This document shows positions 25,116 to 32,995 of a DNA stretch of 64,000 nucleotides, piece after piece. Position 1 is the first letter of the stretch. Each line of letters opens with the position of its first letter. The stretch comes from Pseudorhodoferax sp. Leaf274 (GTDB lineage: Bacteria; Pseudomonadota; Gammaproteobacteria; Burkholderiales; Burkholderiaceae_C): contig NZ_LMNA01000027.1 of the NCBI RefSeq assembly GCF_001422445.1, forward strand, positions 62,001 through 126,000. Reading direction: 5' to 3'. The position numbers and the translations under genes were made by a program. Below the pieces are notes generated by a model. The model was not told the origin of the DNA. It searched no databases and saw nothing but the letters and a program-made list of their open reading frames with translations.

Positions 25116-26146
25116 TGGCCTGGCTGCCCGACGCTCCCACCGTGGCCGCCGCCACCTTCAAGGTGCTGGACGGCCCGGGCAAGGGCGGCGCGCCGTTCGA
25201 GGTGCAGTTCAACCCGGCCTCGCTCGAATACACGATCGCCAACGAGTTCGACGACCGCAACGGCAACAACGGCGCGCGCCAGTTCGTCAAGAAGAGCAGC
25301 GGCAAGCTCGGCATGACGCTGGTGTTCGACACCACCGAGACCGGCGTCTCGGTGCGCGACGTCACGGCCCACATCAGCGGCCTGCTGGAGCCGGCCAAGG
25401 ACGGCAGCAAGAAGTTCGCGCCCAAGGTCGAGTTCGGCTGGGGCAGCTACCGCTTCCGTGGCGTGGTCGAGCAGTTCAAGGAGACGCTGGACTTCTTCTC
25501 GGCCGAAGGCGTGCCGCTGCGCTCGTCCATCGCGCTCACGCTGGCCAGTCAGGAGGTGGAGTTCCAGAGCAACAAGAGCCCGGCCCCGCCGGTGGACCGC
25601 AGCGCGCCACGCGACCCGGTCAGCGCCGCACCCGGTGCCGGCGCGGCCAGCGTGGCCAACGCACTGGGCGACCCGCGGGCCGCGCGTGCCATCGCCAGTG
25701 CCAACGCCTCGGCCAGCCTGCGCTTCGGCGCCGAGGCCGGACTGTCGGTCGGCGGCAGCGTGACGCTGGCGGCCGCGGCGGATTTCTCGGCCGGGGCCGG
25801 GCTGTCGCTGGGTGCGGGGGTGGGTGCGGGAATGGGGGGCGGCGTCGGTGCGGGACTGTCCATCGGCGCAGGCGCAGGCATGGGCATCGGCGCCAGCGCG
25901 GGCGCCGGCCTCAGCGTCGGGGCCGCGCTCACGGCCACCGCCGGCCCGGCCTTCGCGGGCCTGTCCATCGCACCGGCCAGCGTGTCCGTGGACCTGGGGT
26001 CCGCGCGCGCCAGCCTGCTGCCCGGCCCGCCCGTGGCCGGCGCCGCGTTCGGCCCCGGCGGCCGGGCCGTGGTGCAGGCCGGCGGCAGCCTCAGTGCCGA
26101 GGTCGGCGCGCACGCGGACCTGCACGGCCGCATCCAGTTCGGTTGA
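25115..26146 (+). CDS. CIS tube-baseplate adaptor (Pvc7/Afp7-like) with Gly/Ala-rich C-terminus
   Basis: 343 residues. Residues 1-150 match the CIS tube protein N-terminal domain: FEVQFNPASLEYTIANEFDD, GKLGMTLVFDTTETGVSVRDVTAHISGLL, PKVEFGWGSYRFRGVVEQFKETLDFFSAEGVPLRSSIALTLAS. In PVC and Afp this domain is followed by LysM and links tube to baseplate. Here no LysM is seen; instead residues about 165-343 are low-complexity Gly/Ala/Ser, with GAG and GxG runs at about 212-282. The function of this tail is unknown. The gene starts inside the stop of tube 2. Confidence 0.85.
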   Translation: MAWLPDAPTVAAATFKVLDGPGKGGAPFEVQFNPASLEYTIANEFDDRNGNNGARQFVKKSSGKLGMTLVFDTTETGVSVRDVTAHISGLLEPAKDGSKKFAPKVEFGWGSYRFRGVVEQFKETLDFFSAEGVPLRSSIALTLASQEVEFQSNKSPAPPVDRSAPRDPVSAAPGAGAASVANALGDPRAARAIASANASASLRFGAEAGLSVGGSVTLAAAADFSAGAGLSLGAGVGAGMGGGVGAGLSIGAGAGMGIGASAGAGLSVGAALTATAGPAFAGLSIAPASVSVDLGSARASLLPGPPVAGAAFGPGGRAVVQAGGSLSAEVGAHADLHGRIQFG

Positions 26147-26157
26147 GGAGCAGGACC

Positions 26158-26322
26158 ATGGCCGTCACCTTCGAAGAAGTCAGCACCGAGATCGAACCGC
26201 CGCCGCCGGCCAGCGCGCCGGCGCCGGCCGCCCCAGCGCCCGATGGCGCCGCGCTGGCCGAACAGATCGAGCAGACCCTGCGCGTGCGCGCCGAGCGCGC
26301 AGCACGCCTGTGCGACCGGTAG
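26158..26322 (+). CDS. 54-residue small protein between adaptor and hub genes (DUF5908-like by position)
   Basis: ATG 26158 with GAGGAG 8 bases before it, stop TAG 26320-26322. The protein is an acidic N-terminus (MAVTFEEVSTEIEPPPP), a Pro/Ala linker and a C-terminal amphipathic helix (ALAEQIEQTLRVRAERAARLC). Many contractile injection clusters have a protein of 50-60 residues exactly here (DUF5908 family) and the size, order and helical end agree, but similarity is too short to be sure. Spacing to the next gene is 6 bases. Confidence 0.6.
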   Translation: MAVTFEEVSTEIEPPPPASAPAPAAPAPDGAALAEQIEQTLRVRAERAARLCDR

Positions 26323-26328
26323 CCCGCC

Positions 26329-27411
26329 ATGACCGAAGCCACCCTCAGCCAGAGCGCCATCTTCAGTGCGCGCCCCACGCTGCGCATCGCGGGGCAGGAG
26401 GACGCACGGCTCAGCACGCAGCTGCTGGCGCTGCGCATGGAGGAGCACGAAGGCGGCCTGTCGCACCTGGAGCTGCGCCTGAACAACTGGGTCGCCACCG
26501 AGGGCAGCCCCGAGCTGGCCTTCGACGCCGGCTCCACGCTGCGCCTGGGTGCCGAGCTGGCCGTCTACAGCGGCGATGCGGCCGCACCCACCGAGATCTT
26601 CCAGGGCCGCGTGAGCGCGCTGGAGATGGTCTGCGACTACGGCAAGCCGCCCGAGCTCGTGGTGCTGGCCGAAGACGCGCTGGGCACGGCCCGCCGCGCG
26701 CGCCGCACCCGCGTCTACACCGACCAGTCGCCGGCCGAGGTGGCGCGCGCCATCGCCGCCGAACTCGGCCTGGGCATCGACGTGACCGCGCTGGAGCAGC
26801 CGCGCGGCACCTGGGCCCAGCTGGACGAGACCGACCTCGGCTTCCTGCGCCGGCTGCTGGCGCGCTTCGACGCCGACCTGCAGGTGGTCGGCCAGCGGCT
26901 GCAGGTGGCGCCGCGCGGCGAAGTGCAGCGCGGCAGCCTGGAGCTCACGCTGTACAGCCAGCTGGCGCGCGTGCGCATCACGGCCGACCTGGCCGGGCAG
27001 GTCAGCGCGGTCAGCGTCTCGGGCTGGAACGCGCGCGACGGTGCCCCCGTCAGCGGCCAGGCCAGCGCACTGGCGCACGGCGGACCCGGCAGCGGCCGCA
27101 GTGGCCCGGACTGGGCCGGCGACGCGCTGGGCGCGCGCCCGCTGCACCTGGCCGGCCCGGCCGTGCACAGCGACGAGGAGGCCCGCGCCGTGGCCCAGGC
27201 CGCGCTCGACCAGCGCGCGCGCCGCTTCGTGCGCGCCGAGGGCGTGGCCGAAGGCAATGCGCGGCTGCGCGTGGGCTGCCATGTGCGGCTGGCCGGCATC
27301 GCGCCACAGTTCGACAACAGCTACTACGTGGTGCAGGCGCGCCACCTGTTCGACCAGCGCCAGGGCTACCGCACCGAATTCCAGGCCGAGACGGCCTACC
27401 TGGGGACCTGA
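26329..27411 (+). CDS. Baseplate hub protein (gp27/gpD, VgrG N-terminal-like)
   Basis: 360 residues. The phage late-control-D/VgrG hub fold is suggested by IFQGRVSALEMVCDYGKPPELVVLAEDAL, RTRVYTDQSPAEVARAIAAELGL, the characteristic WAQLDETDLGFLRRLLARFDADLQVVGQRLQV, and the C-terminal CHVRLAGIAPQFDNSYYVVQARHLFDQRQGYRTEFQAE. In PVC/Afp the hub and spike are fused in Pvc8/Afp8; here the spike is a separate gene whose ATG overlaps this stop by one base. It forms the trimer that connects the spike to the tube. Confidence 0.88.
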   Translation: MTEATLSQSAIFSARPTLRIAGQEDARLSTQLLALRMEEHEGGLSHLELRLNNWVATEGSPELAFDAGSTLRLGAELAVYSGDAAAPTEIFQGRVSALEMVCDYGKPPELVVLAEDALGTARRARRTRVYTDQSPAEVARAIAAELGLGIDVTALEQPRGTWAQLDETDLGFLRRLLARFDADLQVVGQRLQVAPRGEVQRGSLELTLYSQLARVRITADLAGQVSAVSVSGWNARDGAPVSGQASALAHGGPGSGRSGPDWAGDALGARPLHLAGPAVHSDEEARAVAQAALDQRARRFVRAEGVAEGNARLRVGCHVRLAGIAPQFDNSYYVVQARHLFDQRQGYRTEFQAETAYLGT

Positions 27412-28100
27412 TGCAACGCGACCTGCCCTTCATGACCGCGCCGCCCTGGGCCGCGCTGGCCCAGCTCGCGCGCGTGGTCTCGCTGGACGATCCCGAGCGC
27501 CTGAACCGCGTGCAGATCCGCCTGCTCGCCTTCGACGGCGCCGAGGGCCAGGACGCGCCGCTCTGGGCCCGCGTCGTCGCCCCGTTCGCGGGCGACCAGC
27601 GCGGCCTGTTCATGCTGCCCGACGTGGACGACGAGGTGCTGGTGCTGATGGCCCAGGGCGATGCGCGCGCGCCGCTGATCCTGGGCGGGCTGTGGAACGG
27701 CAGCGCCGCCGCCCCGGCCGACATCGCGGCCGGCGGCGTCAACCGCACCAAGCGCCTGCGTTCGAAGAACGGCATCCAGATCACGCTGCTGGACGAGAGC
27801 GGCCAGGAGACGCTGACGCTGGAGACCCCCGGCGGCACACGCGTGACGCTCAAGGACGGCCCCAGCCAGCTCACGCTGGAAGACGCCAACGGCAACAGCA
27901 TCAAGCTGGAGACGTCGGGCATCACGGTGACGGCGGCGGCCAAGGTCTCGGTGCAGGCGGCCAACGTGGAGGTGACGGCCGGCATGGTCAAGGTCGACGC
28001 CGCCATCGCCGACTTCTCGGGCATCGTCAAGTGCGCGGTGCTACAGACCAATGCGGTGATCAGCGCGAGCTACACGCCTGGTGCGGGGAACGTGTGGTGA
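27411..28100 (+). CDS. Baseplate spike protein (gpV/gp5 OB-fold and beta-helix)
   Basis: 229 residues. An OB-fold domain (DPERLNRVQIRLLAFDGAE, PLWARVVAPFAGDQRGLFMLPDVDDEVLVLMAQGDARAPLILGGLWNG) is followed by the repeating beta-helix of central spikes: KRLRSKNGIQITLLDESGQETLTLETPGGTRVTL, ITVTAAAKVSVQAANVEVTAGMVKVDAAIADFSG. It should form the membrane-puncturing tip. No PAAR-domain tip gene is visible anywhere in the locus, so this protein may itself end the spike. Its start overlaps the hub stop. Confidence 0.9.
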   Translation: MQRDLPFMTAPPWAALAQLARVVSLDDPERLNRVQIRLLAFDGAEGQDAPLWARVVAPFAGDQRGLFMLPDVDDEVLVLMAQGDARAPLILGGLWNGSAAAPADIAAGGVNRTKRLRSKNGIQITLLDESGQETLTLETPGGTRVTLKDGPSQLTLEDANGNSIKLETSGITVTAAAKVSVQAANVEVTAGMVKVDAAIADFSGIVKCAVLQTNAVISASYTPGAGNVW

Positions 28101-28336
28101 TGCCATGAAACCCCTCATGCCCCACCCCACCATGCCCGTCGGCCGAGCGAAGCAATGGCCCGGGTCCCAGGCCGAGCGCAGCGATGGCCCGGATCGGAGT
28201 TTCCCCTGTGACACTGCCGAGGAGCGCAGTGCCGTGAAGTCGTGCGGGGGCGAAATCCCCACCTCCTCACCTCGATCAGACGTAGTGCTTCCCGCCGGCT
28301 CCAGGAGCCGGGATCGCTCGGCCACGGAACACTGAC
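28101..28336. repeat. Intergenic repeat, copy 1
   Basis: No gene. Bases 28139-28240 align closely with 44596-44700 (shared blocks CGGCCGAGCGAAGC, GGCCGAGCGCAGCGATGGCCC, CTGCCGAGGAGCGCAGTGCC) and bases 28257-28290 (CCCCACCTCCTCACCTCGAT and following) with 32903-32931. The same unit interrupts the operon three times. Confidence 0.75.
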
Positions 28337-29893
28337 ATGGCCACACACCACCCCGTCCTCATCGGCGCCCCCCGCGGCCTCGCCCGCAGCCCCCGCCCCT
28401 GGCTGCTGCAGCGCAGCGACGACGACTTCCTGCCCGCCACGCTGGCCGACCTGCGCAGCACCGCGGGCCGCGAACGCCTGCGCGCCCTGCGCGCCCGCGC
28501 CCTCGACGGCCAGGGTACGCTCAAGCTGTTCCAGCCGATCCAGCGCCAGTTCCACCTCGCGCTGCTGGAGACCTGGTGCGACACCGCCGGCGAACCGCGG
28601 CTGGACCCCAGGCGCGTCCAGGCCGCCGGCCTGGTGCTGCGCCGCATCGGCACCGACGGCCGCGCCGAGGGCTGGATGAAATCGGGCGGCCGCATCCACG
28701 GCTGGCTGCCGCTCACGCGCGTGGGCGGGGCCGATGCCGACCCGCTGCCCGGCCAGCGCAGCCAGCGCGGCCTGACCGGCGTGCCCGACATCGACCGCCA
28801 GCTGGCCGCCTTCACGCACGCCCAGCCCGACAGCGCGCTGGAGGAATCCACCATCCCGCTGTACCTGGCGCCGCCCGACGTCTGCGCCGATGCGGGCCAG
28901 AGCCTGTACTACGGCCTGGTGCCCACCGTCAGCAGCGAGATCAGCGAGGCCGACGACGCGTTCGCCGCCGCGCCCGGCACCGACTTCGGCCCGCGCTCGG
29001 CCGCCTTCCGCGACCACCTGGTGCTGGCGCTGCAGGGCCGCGCCATGGGGCTGCCGCGCAGCGGCCAGACCATCACGGCCGCCTGGCTCAAGGACAGCGA
29101 GCAGGCCGATGCCGATGCGGCCCTGACCCGCTTCGTGCTGCTGCTGCGCCAGCTGGCCAGCGAGTTCGACGCCTTCGGCAGCGGCGGCGCGCCCATCCTG
29201 CAGGCGCTGGCCTCGCTGCAGCTGCCGCTGGTGCTGCGCAGCGGCGAAGTCCAGCCGCGCCTGGTGCGGGCCGACCAGTTCCTGCAGCAGGCCCATGCCG
29301 TGGTGCTGCAGCAGCAGCCCAGCGGCCTGGAGATGCCCGCCACCTGGCCGGCGATGGGCACCGCGGCCGCGCAGCGCCTGCTCGATGCGCTGCACGCCGC
29401 CATGCAGGGCCGCTTCGCCGCGGTCAAGGGCAAGCGCGGGCGCTTCGACGAGCCCGGTGCGCGCTACCAGCTGCGCGCCTTCGTGCGGCTGGCACCCGAG
29501 GGCGCCTGCCCCGCGCGCATCCTCTGGGGCGAGGCCAGCGAGCCCTTCGTGATCGCCGCCTGGTACGAGGGCGCCGGCGCGCCGCCCGTGCAGATCGCGC
29601 TGCCCGATCCCAGCGACAAGGCCCTGCTCGGCGCGCTCAAGCCCAGCGTGGCCTTCGTCGTGCCGCCCTCGCTGCAGAGCCTGCTGTCCGGATCGAGCAA
29701 GAAGCTGCTGGACGGGGAAGGCCAGAGCAGCAACTTCGGCCTGACCTGGATCTGCAGCTTCAACATCCCCATCATCACGATCTGCGCCTTCCTGGTGCTG
29801 AACCTGTTCCTGGGGCTCTTCAACATCGTGTTCGGCTGGATGTTCTCGATGAAGATCTGCCTGCCGTTCCCGAAGATCCCGCCGAAGCCATGA
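28337..29893 (+). CDS. Injection-system protein with C-terminal membrane segment
   Basis: 518 residues. Residues 1-460 are soluble, without recognised catalytic motifs (for instance RLRALRARALDGQGTLKLFQPIQRQFHLALLE, LYYGLVPTVSSEISE, FVRLAPEGACPARILWGEASEPF). Residues about 471-505 form a strongly hydrophobic stretch, ICSFNIPIITICAFLVLNLF onwards, long enough for one long or two short membrane passes, ending in a Cys/Pro-rich tail KICLPFPKIPPKP. The conserved-looking IPIITIC motif is, as I recall, found in other CIS loci, but this is from memory. A role in tethering the particle to the cytoplasmic membrane is inferred. It overlaps the gp25 gene by 4 bases. Confidence 0.75.
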   Translation: MATHHPVLIGAPRGLARSPRPWLLQRSDDDFLPATLADLRSTAGRERLRALRARALDGQGTLKLFQPIQRQFHLALLETWCDTAGEPRLDPRRVQAAGLVLRRIGTDGRAEGWMKSGGRIHGWLPLTRVGGADADPLPGQRSQRGLTGVPDIDRQLAAFTHAQPDSALEESTIPLYLAPPDVCADAGQSLYYGLVPTVSSEISEADDAFAAAPGTDFGPRSAAFRDHLVLALQGRAMGLPRSGQTITAAWLKDSEQADADAALTRFVLLLRQLASEFDAFGSGGAPILQALASLQLPLVLRSGEVQPRLVRADQFLQQAHAVVLQQQPSGLEMPATWPAMGTAAAQRLLDALHAAMQGRFAAVKGKRGRFDEPGARYQLRAFVRLAPEGACPARILWGEASEPFVIAAWYEGAGAPPVQIALPDPSDKALLGALKPSVAFVVPPSLQSLLSGSSKKLLDGEGQSSNFGLTWICSFNIPIITICAFLVLNLFLGLFNIVFGWMFSMKICLPFPKIPPKP

Positions 29894-30282
29894 GCGCGCA
29901 TCCACGCCCCCTGCTCGGCTGGCCCCTGCTGCCGCTGCCCGATGCGCACGGCGCGCTGGCCTGGCCCGACCTCGCCACCAGCGTGCGCGACGGCATCCGC
30001 GCCATCCTGTCCACGCGCCCCGGCGAGCAGCTCATGCGGCCCGAGTTCGGCGGCGGGCTCGACCGGCTGCTGCACGCGCCCAACACCATCGCCACGCGGC
30101 GCGAGATGCGCGATCTGGTGCAGGACACGCTCACGCGCTGGGAGAGCCGCATCCTGCTCGACAGCGTGGAGGTCTGGGAGGTGGCGGGCGCGCCCAGCCA
30201 GGTGCGCGTGGAGATCGCCTACCGGCTGGCCCGCACCGGCCAGGCCGGCGCCATGAACGTGACAGTAGATCTAGAGGGTTGA
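29890..30282 (+). CDS. Baseplate wedge protein, gp25/GPW family (Pvc9-like)
   Basis: 130 residues. The gp25 pattern is clear: DLATSVRDGIRAILSTRPGEQLMRPEFGGGLDRLLHAPNTIATRREMRDLVQDTLTRWESRI, then VEVWEV...VRVEIAYRLARTG. Gp25 nucleates sheath assembly on the baseplate in T4, type VI and PVC systems. Its ATG lies within the stop region of the membrane-segment protein (ATGA overlap), and the J-like gene follows after 4 bases, so all three should be made together. Confidence 0.92.
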   Translation: MSAHPRPLLGWPLLPLPDAHGALAWPDLATSVRDGIRAILSTRPGEQLMRPEFGGGLDRLLHAPNTIATRREMRDLVQDTLTRWESRILLDSVEVWEVAGAPSQVRVEIAYRLARTGQAGAMNVTVDLEG

Positions 30283-30286
30283 CGCC

Positions 30287-32554
30287 ATGCCGCTCCTGCC
30301 TCCCTCGCTGGACGACCGCCGCTTCGACGACCTCGTCGAGGAACTGATCGCGCGCATCCCGGCCCACACGCCGGAGTGGACGCATCCGCGCCAGGGCGAT
30401 CCCGGCCGCACGCTGATCGAGCTGTTCGCCTGGCTCGGCGATGCGCTGCTGTACCGCGCCAACCTGGTGCCCGAGCGCCAGCGCCTGGTGTTCCTGAAGC
30501 TGCTGGGCATGGGCCTTGCGCCCGCGCTGCCGGCGCGCGGCATCGTCGGCCTGGCCTTCGCGCGCGACACGGAGCTGGCCGCGCACACGCTGCAGCCGCG
30601 CGCCCTGCTCAAGGCCGCCGTGCCGTTCGAGACCCTGGCCGAGACCACGGTGCTGCCCATCACCGGCGAGGCCTACATCAAGCGCGCGCTGCCGGCCGCG
30701 CAACTGGCCCAGCGCAGCGACCTGCTGCAGGGCCTGGCCCGCATCCACCGCATCAGCGGTGCGCTCAAGGCTTACCAGACCACGCCCGTGTTCGCCGAGG
30801 GCCGCGCCGCGCCCGAGGGCGTGGACGTGTTCGCGCAGAGCGTGGACCGCGCGCTGTGGATCGCGCTGCTGGCCCCGCCCGCGCGCCAGCCCGGGCAGCA
30901 GGGCGACGTGAACACGGCGGTGCGCAACGCGCTGGGCGGCGGCGATGCCGCGCTGCCGCCGCTGCTGTCGGTCGGCGTGGTGCCGGCCGTGCGCCCGGCC
31001 GGTCCGTTCGACGAGGTCACCGCCCCCACGCCGGTGCCGGTGCTGTGGGAGATGACCACGCGCGGCGCCAATGGCCTGGACACCAGCTACATCACCCTGC
31101 CGGTGCAGGGCGGCACCGACACCAGCGGCGGCCTGGCCCGCGCCGGCACGCTGCGCCTGCAGCTGCCCGACGAGCGCGCCATCTGGGCCCCGTCCAACGA
31201 CGTGGGCGAGAACCCGCATGCCGGCGTGGGCGATGCCCCGCCGCGGCTCGACGACCCGGCCCGTGCCGCGCGCCTGGTGGCCTGGCTGCGGCTGCGGCCG
31301 CAACCAGGCCAGCCCGTGCAGCAGCTGCCACTGGCCTGGATCGGCATCAACGCGGTCGAGATCGACCAGCGCAGCACGCTGGCCGGCCGCGTGCTGGGCG
31401 CCTCCAACGGCGCGGCCGACCAGCAGTTCGCGCTGCCGCTGGGCTCGGTGGACGCGGCCAGCCTGCAGATCGAGGTCGAGGCGCCGGGCCGCGGCTACCA
31501 GCCCTGGAGCCGCGTGGACGACCTCGCCGCCATCCATGCCGACCCGCAGGTCGCGCGCGACGCCACCGCCTACGAACTCGACGCCGAGGCCGGCACCCTG
31601 CGCCTGGGCGACGGCCTGCGCGGCAAGGTGCCCGAGGCCGGCATGCGCGTGCGGCTCGCGCTGGGCCGCTTCGGCGGCGGCCGCGCCGGCAACCTGCCGC
31701 CGCTGGCGCTGACCGAACTGACCGGCACCGTGCTGGCCGGCCAGGCCGCGCCGCCCATCCGCGTGCTGCAGCCGCTGCCGCTGGCCGGCGGCGAAGACGC
31801 CGAGACCCTGGCCGTGGCCGAGCGCCGCATCCCGGCCCGCCTGCGCCACCGCGACCGCGCGGTGACCGAGGACGACTACCGCAGCCTGGCGCTGGAGGCG
31901 CCGTCCATCGACGTGGGCCGCATCGAGGTGCTGCCGCGCTTCAAGCCGCGCGACCGGCGTTTCCACGTCCCCGGCGTGGTCAGCGTGCTGGCACTGCCGG
32001 CCGCGCCGCTGGCGCCGGCCCCCAATCCGCGGCCCGACCGGCCTTTCATCGAACGCCTGCACGCCCACCTGTCGGTGCGCACGCCGCTGGCCACCGAGCT
32101 CTACGTGATCGGCTGCGACTACGTGGCGCTGGGCCTGTCGGTCGCCGTGCTGGTGCGCGACGGCCACGCGCGCGACCAGGTGCTGCTGGCCGTGCGCGAG
32201 GCCCTGCGCCGCCTGCTGTGGCCGCTGGCCCCCGGCGGGCTGGACGGCGGTGGCTGGCCACTGGGCCGCTGCGTGCGCTCGCGCGAACTCGAGGTCGAGG
32301 TCTCGCGCGTGCCGGGCGTCGACGAGCTGCGCGGCCTGCGCCTGTTCCAGCGCCAGGGCGACGACTGGCAGCTGCTGCCGGCCATCGCGGCCGATGGCGC
32401 GCAGCAACTGGTGCTCTCGCCCTGGCAGCTGCCGGAGTTGTTGTCGGTCATCGCCATCGAGGGCACCAGCGCGCCGACCGACCTGCGCGCGTTGCCTAAT
32501 CCCTTCGCCGACGCGAGCGCGGTGGCCGTGCCCGTCGTGCCGGAGCTGTGCTGA
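30287..32554 (+). CDS. Baseplate J/gp6-like wedge protein (Pvc11-like)
   Basis: 755 residues. Features of putative baseplate assembly proteins: N-terminal RIPAHTPEWTHPRQGDPGRTLIELFAWLGDALLYRANLVPERQRLVFLKLLGM, a central RTLRLGDGL-like beta segment (TLRLGDGLRGKVPEAGMRVRLALGRFGGGRAGNLPP) and the J-type ERRIPARLRHRDRAVTEDDYRSLALEAPSIDVGRIEVLPRF. The remainder resembles gp6-fold baseplate proteins, with VRTPLATELYVIGCDYVALGLSVAVLVRDG near the C-terminus. These subunits make the wedge ring around the hub. It is followed by 441 bases of repeats. Confidence 0.9.
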   Translation: MPLLPPSLDDRRFDDLVEELIARIPAHTPEWTHPRQGDPGRTLIELFAWLGDALLYRANLVPERQRLVFLKLLGMGLAPALPARGIVGLAFARDTELAAHTLQPRALLKAAVPFETLAETTVLPITGEAYIKRALPAAQLAQRSDLLQGLARIHRISGALKAYQTTPVFAEGRAAPEGVDVFAQSVDRALWIALLAPPARQPGQQGDVNTAVRNALGGGDAALPPLLSVGVVPAVRPAGPFDEVTAPTPVPVLWEMTTRGANGLDTSYITLPVQGGTDTSGGLARAGTLRLQLPDERAIWAPSNDVGENPHAGVGDAPPRLDDPARAARLVAWLRLRPQPGQPVQQLPLAWIGINAVEIDQRSTLAGRVLGASNGAADQQFALPLGSVDAASLQIEVEAPGRGYQPWSRVDDLAAIHADPQVARDATAYELDAEAGTLRLGDGLRGKVPEAGMRVRLALGRFGGGRAGNLPPLALTELTGTVLAGQAAPPIRVLQPLPLAGGEDAETLAVAERRIPARLRHRDRAVTEDDYRSLALEAPSIDVGRIEVLPRFKPRDRRFHVPGVVSVLALPAAPLAPAPNPRPDRPFIERLHAHLSVRTPLATELYVIGCDYVALGLSVAVLVRDGHARDQVLLAVREALRRLLWPLAPGGLDGGGWPLGRCVRSRELEVEVSRVPGVDELRGLRLFQRQGDDWQLLPAIAADGAQQLVLSPWQLPELLSVIAIEGTSAPTDLRALPNPFADASAVAVPVVPELC

Positions 32555-32995
32555 TGGAACAGAACCGCCGCCACCTCCAAAGCCGAGGCCGAGCGCAGCG
32601 ATGGCCCGAGCCCGTGGCCGAGCGCAGCGATGGCCCGAATGGCAACTTCCCCTGTGCCCCTGCCGAGGAGCGCAGTGCCATGGGCTGCGCGGGGAACCTC
32701 GCGCTTCGTGAACTGACTCATTGCGCTTGTCCGAGCGCAGTGAACGCAGTGAACGAAGCGAGTTGCGCAATGCAGCCCATAGCGCGAGCACCGCAGGTTG
32801 CCCGGAGCGCTAGCGCAGGGACAGGGGCACCGGGGTCGCCTTCTTTTGCTTACTTTTCTTGGCGAAGCAAGAAAAGTAAGTCCGGGTGTGGGCTGGATAG
32901 CCCCACCTCCTCACCTCGATCAGACGCAATGTTCCCTGCTGGCACCAAAGGCCGGGACATGCCCCCGGCCTTGGCTTCGGGCCTGGAGCACTGAC
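32555..32995. repeat. 441-base intergenic repeat region, copy 2, with strong hairpin
   Basis: No gene. From 32581 it repeats the unit seen at 44634 (GGCCGAGCGCAGCGATGGCCC twice, then GAGGAGCGCAGTGCCATGGG, GGGGAACCTCGCGCTT, TGAACTGACTCATTGCGC). A short inverted repeat CATTGCGC...GCGCAATG follows (32730-32772), then the perfect hairpin at 32849-32880, then a block shared with copy 1 (32903-32931, CCCCACCTCCTCACCTCGAT and following) up to the next start codon. Confidence 0.8.
32849..32880 (+). repeat. Perfect 13-bp hairpin inside the operon
   Basis: CTTACTTTTCTTG and CAAGAAAAGTAAG flank a 6-base loop GCGAAG. The stem is AT-rich, unlike its surroundings, and resembles a repeat scattered in Burkholderiales genomes (recalled). 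No T-run follows, so RNA processing or stability is as likely as termination. Confidence 0.75.

Noticed and set aside
32555-32995. Small proteins encoded in the repeat spacer
   Set aside because: Open frames here read AERSDGP/AEERSAMG-type sequence, the translation of the repeat itself, repeated in the other spacers without conservation of frame.
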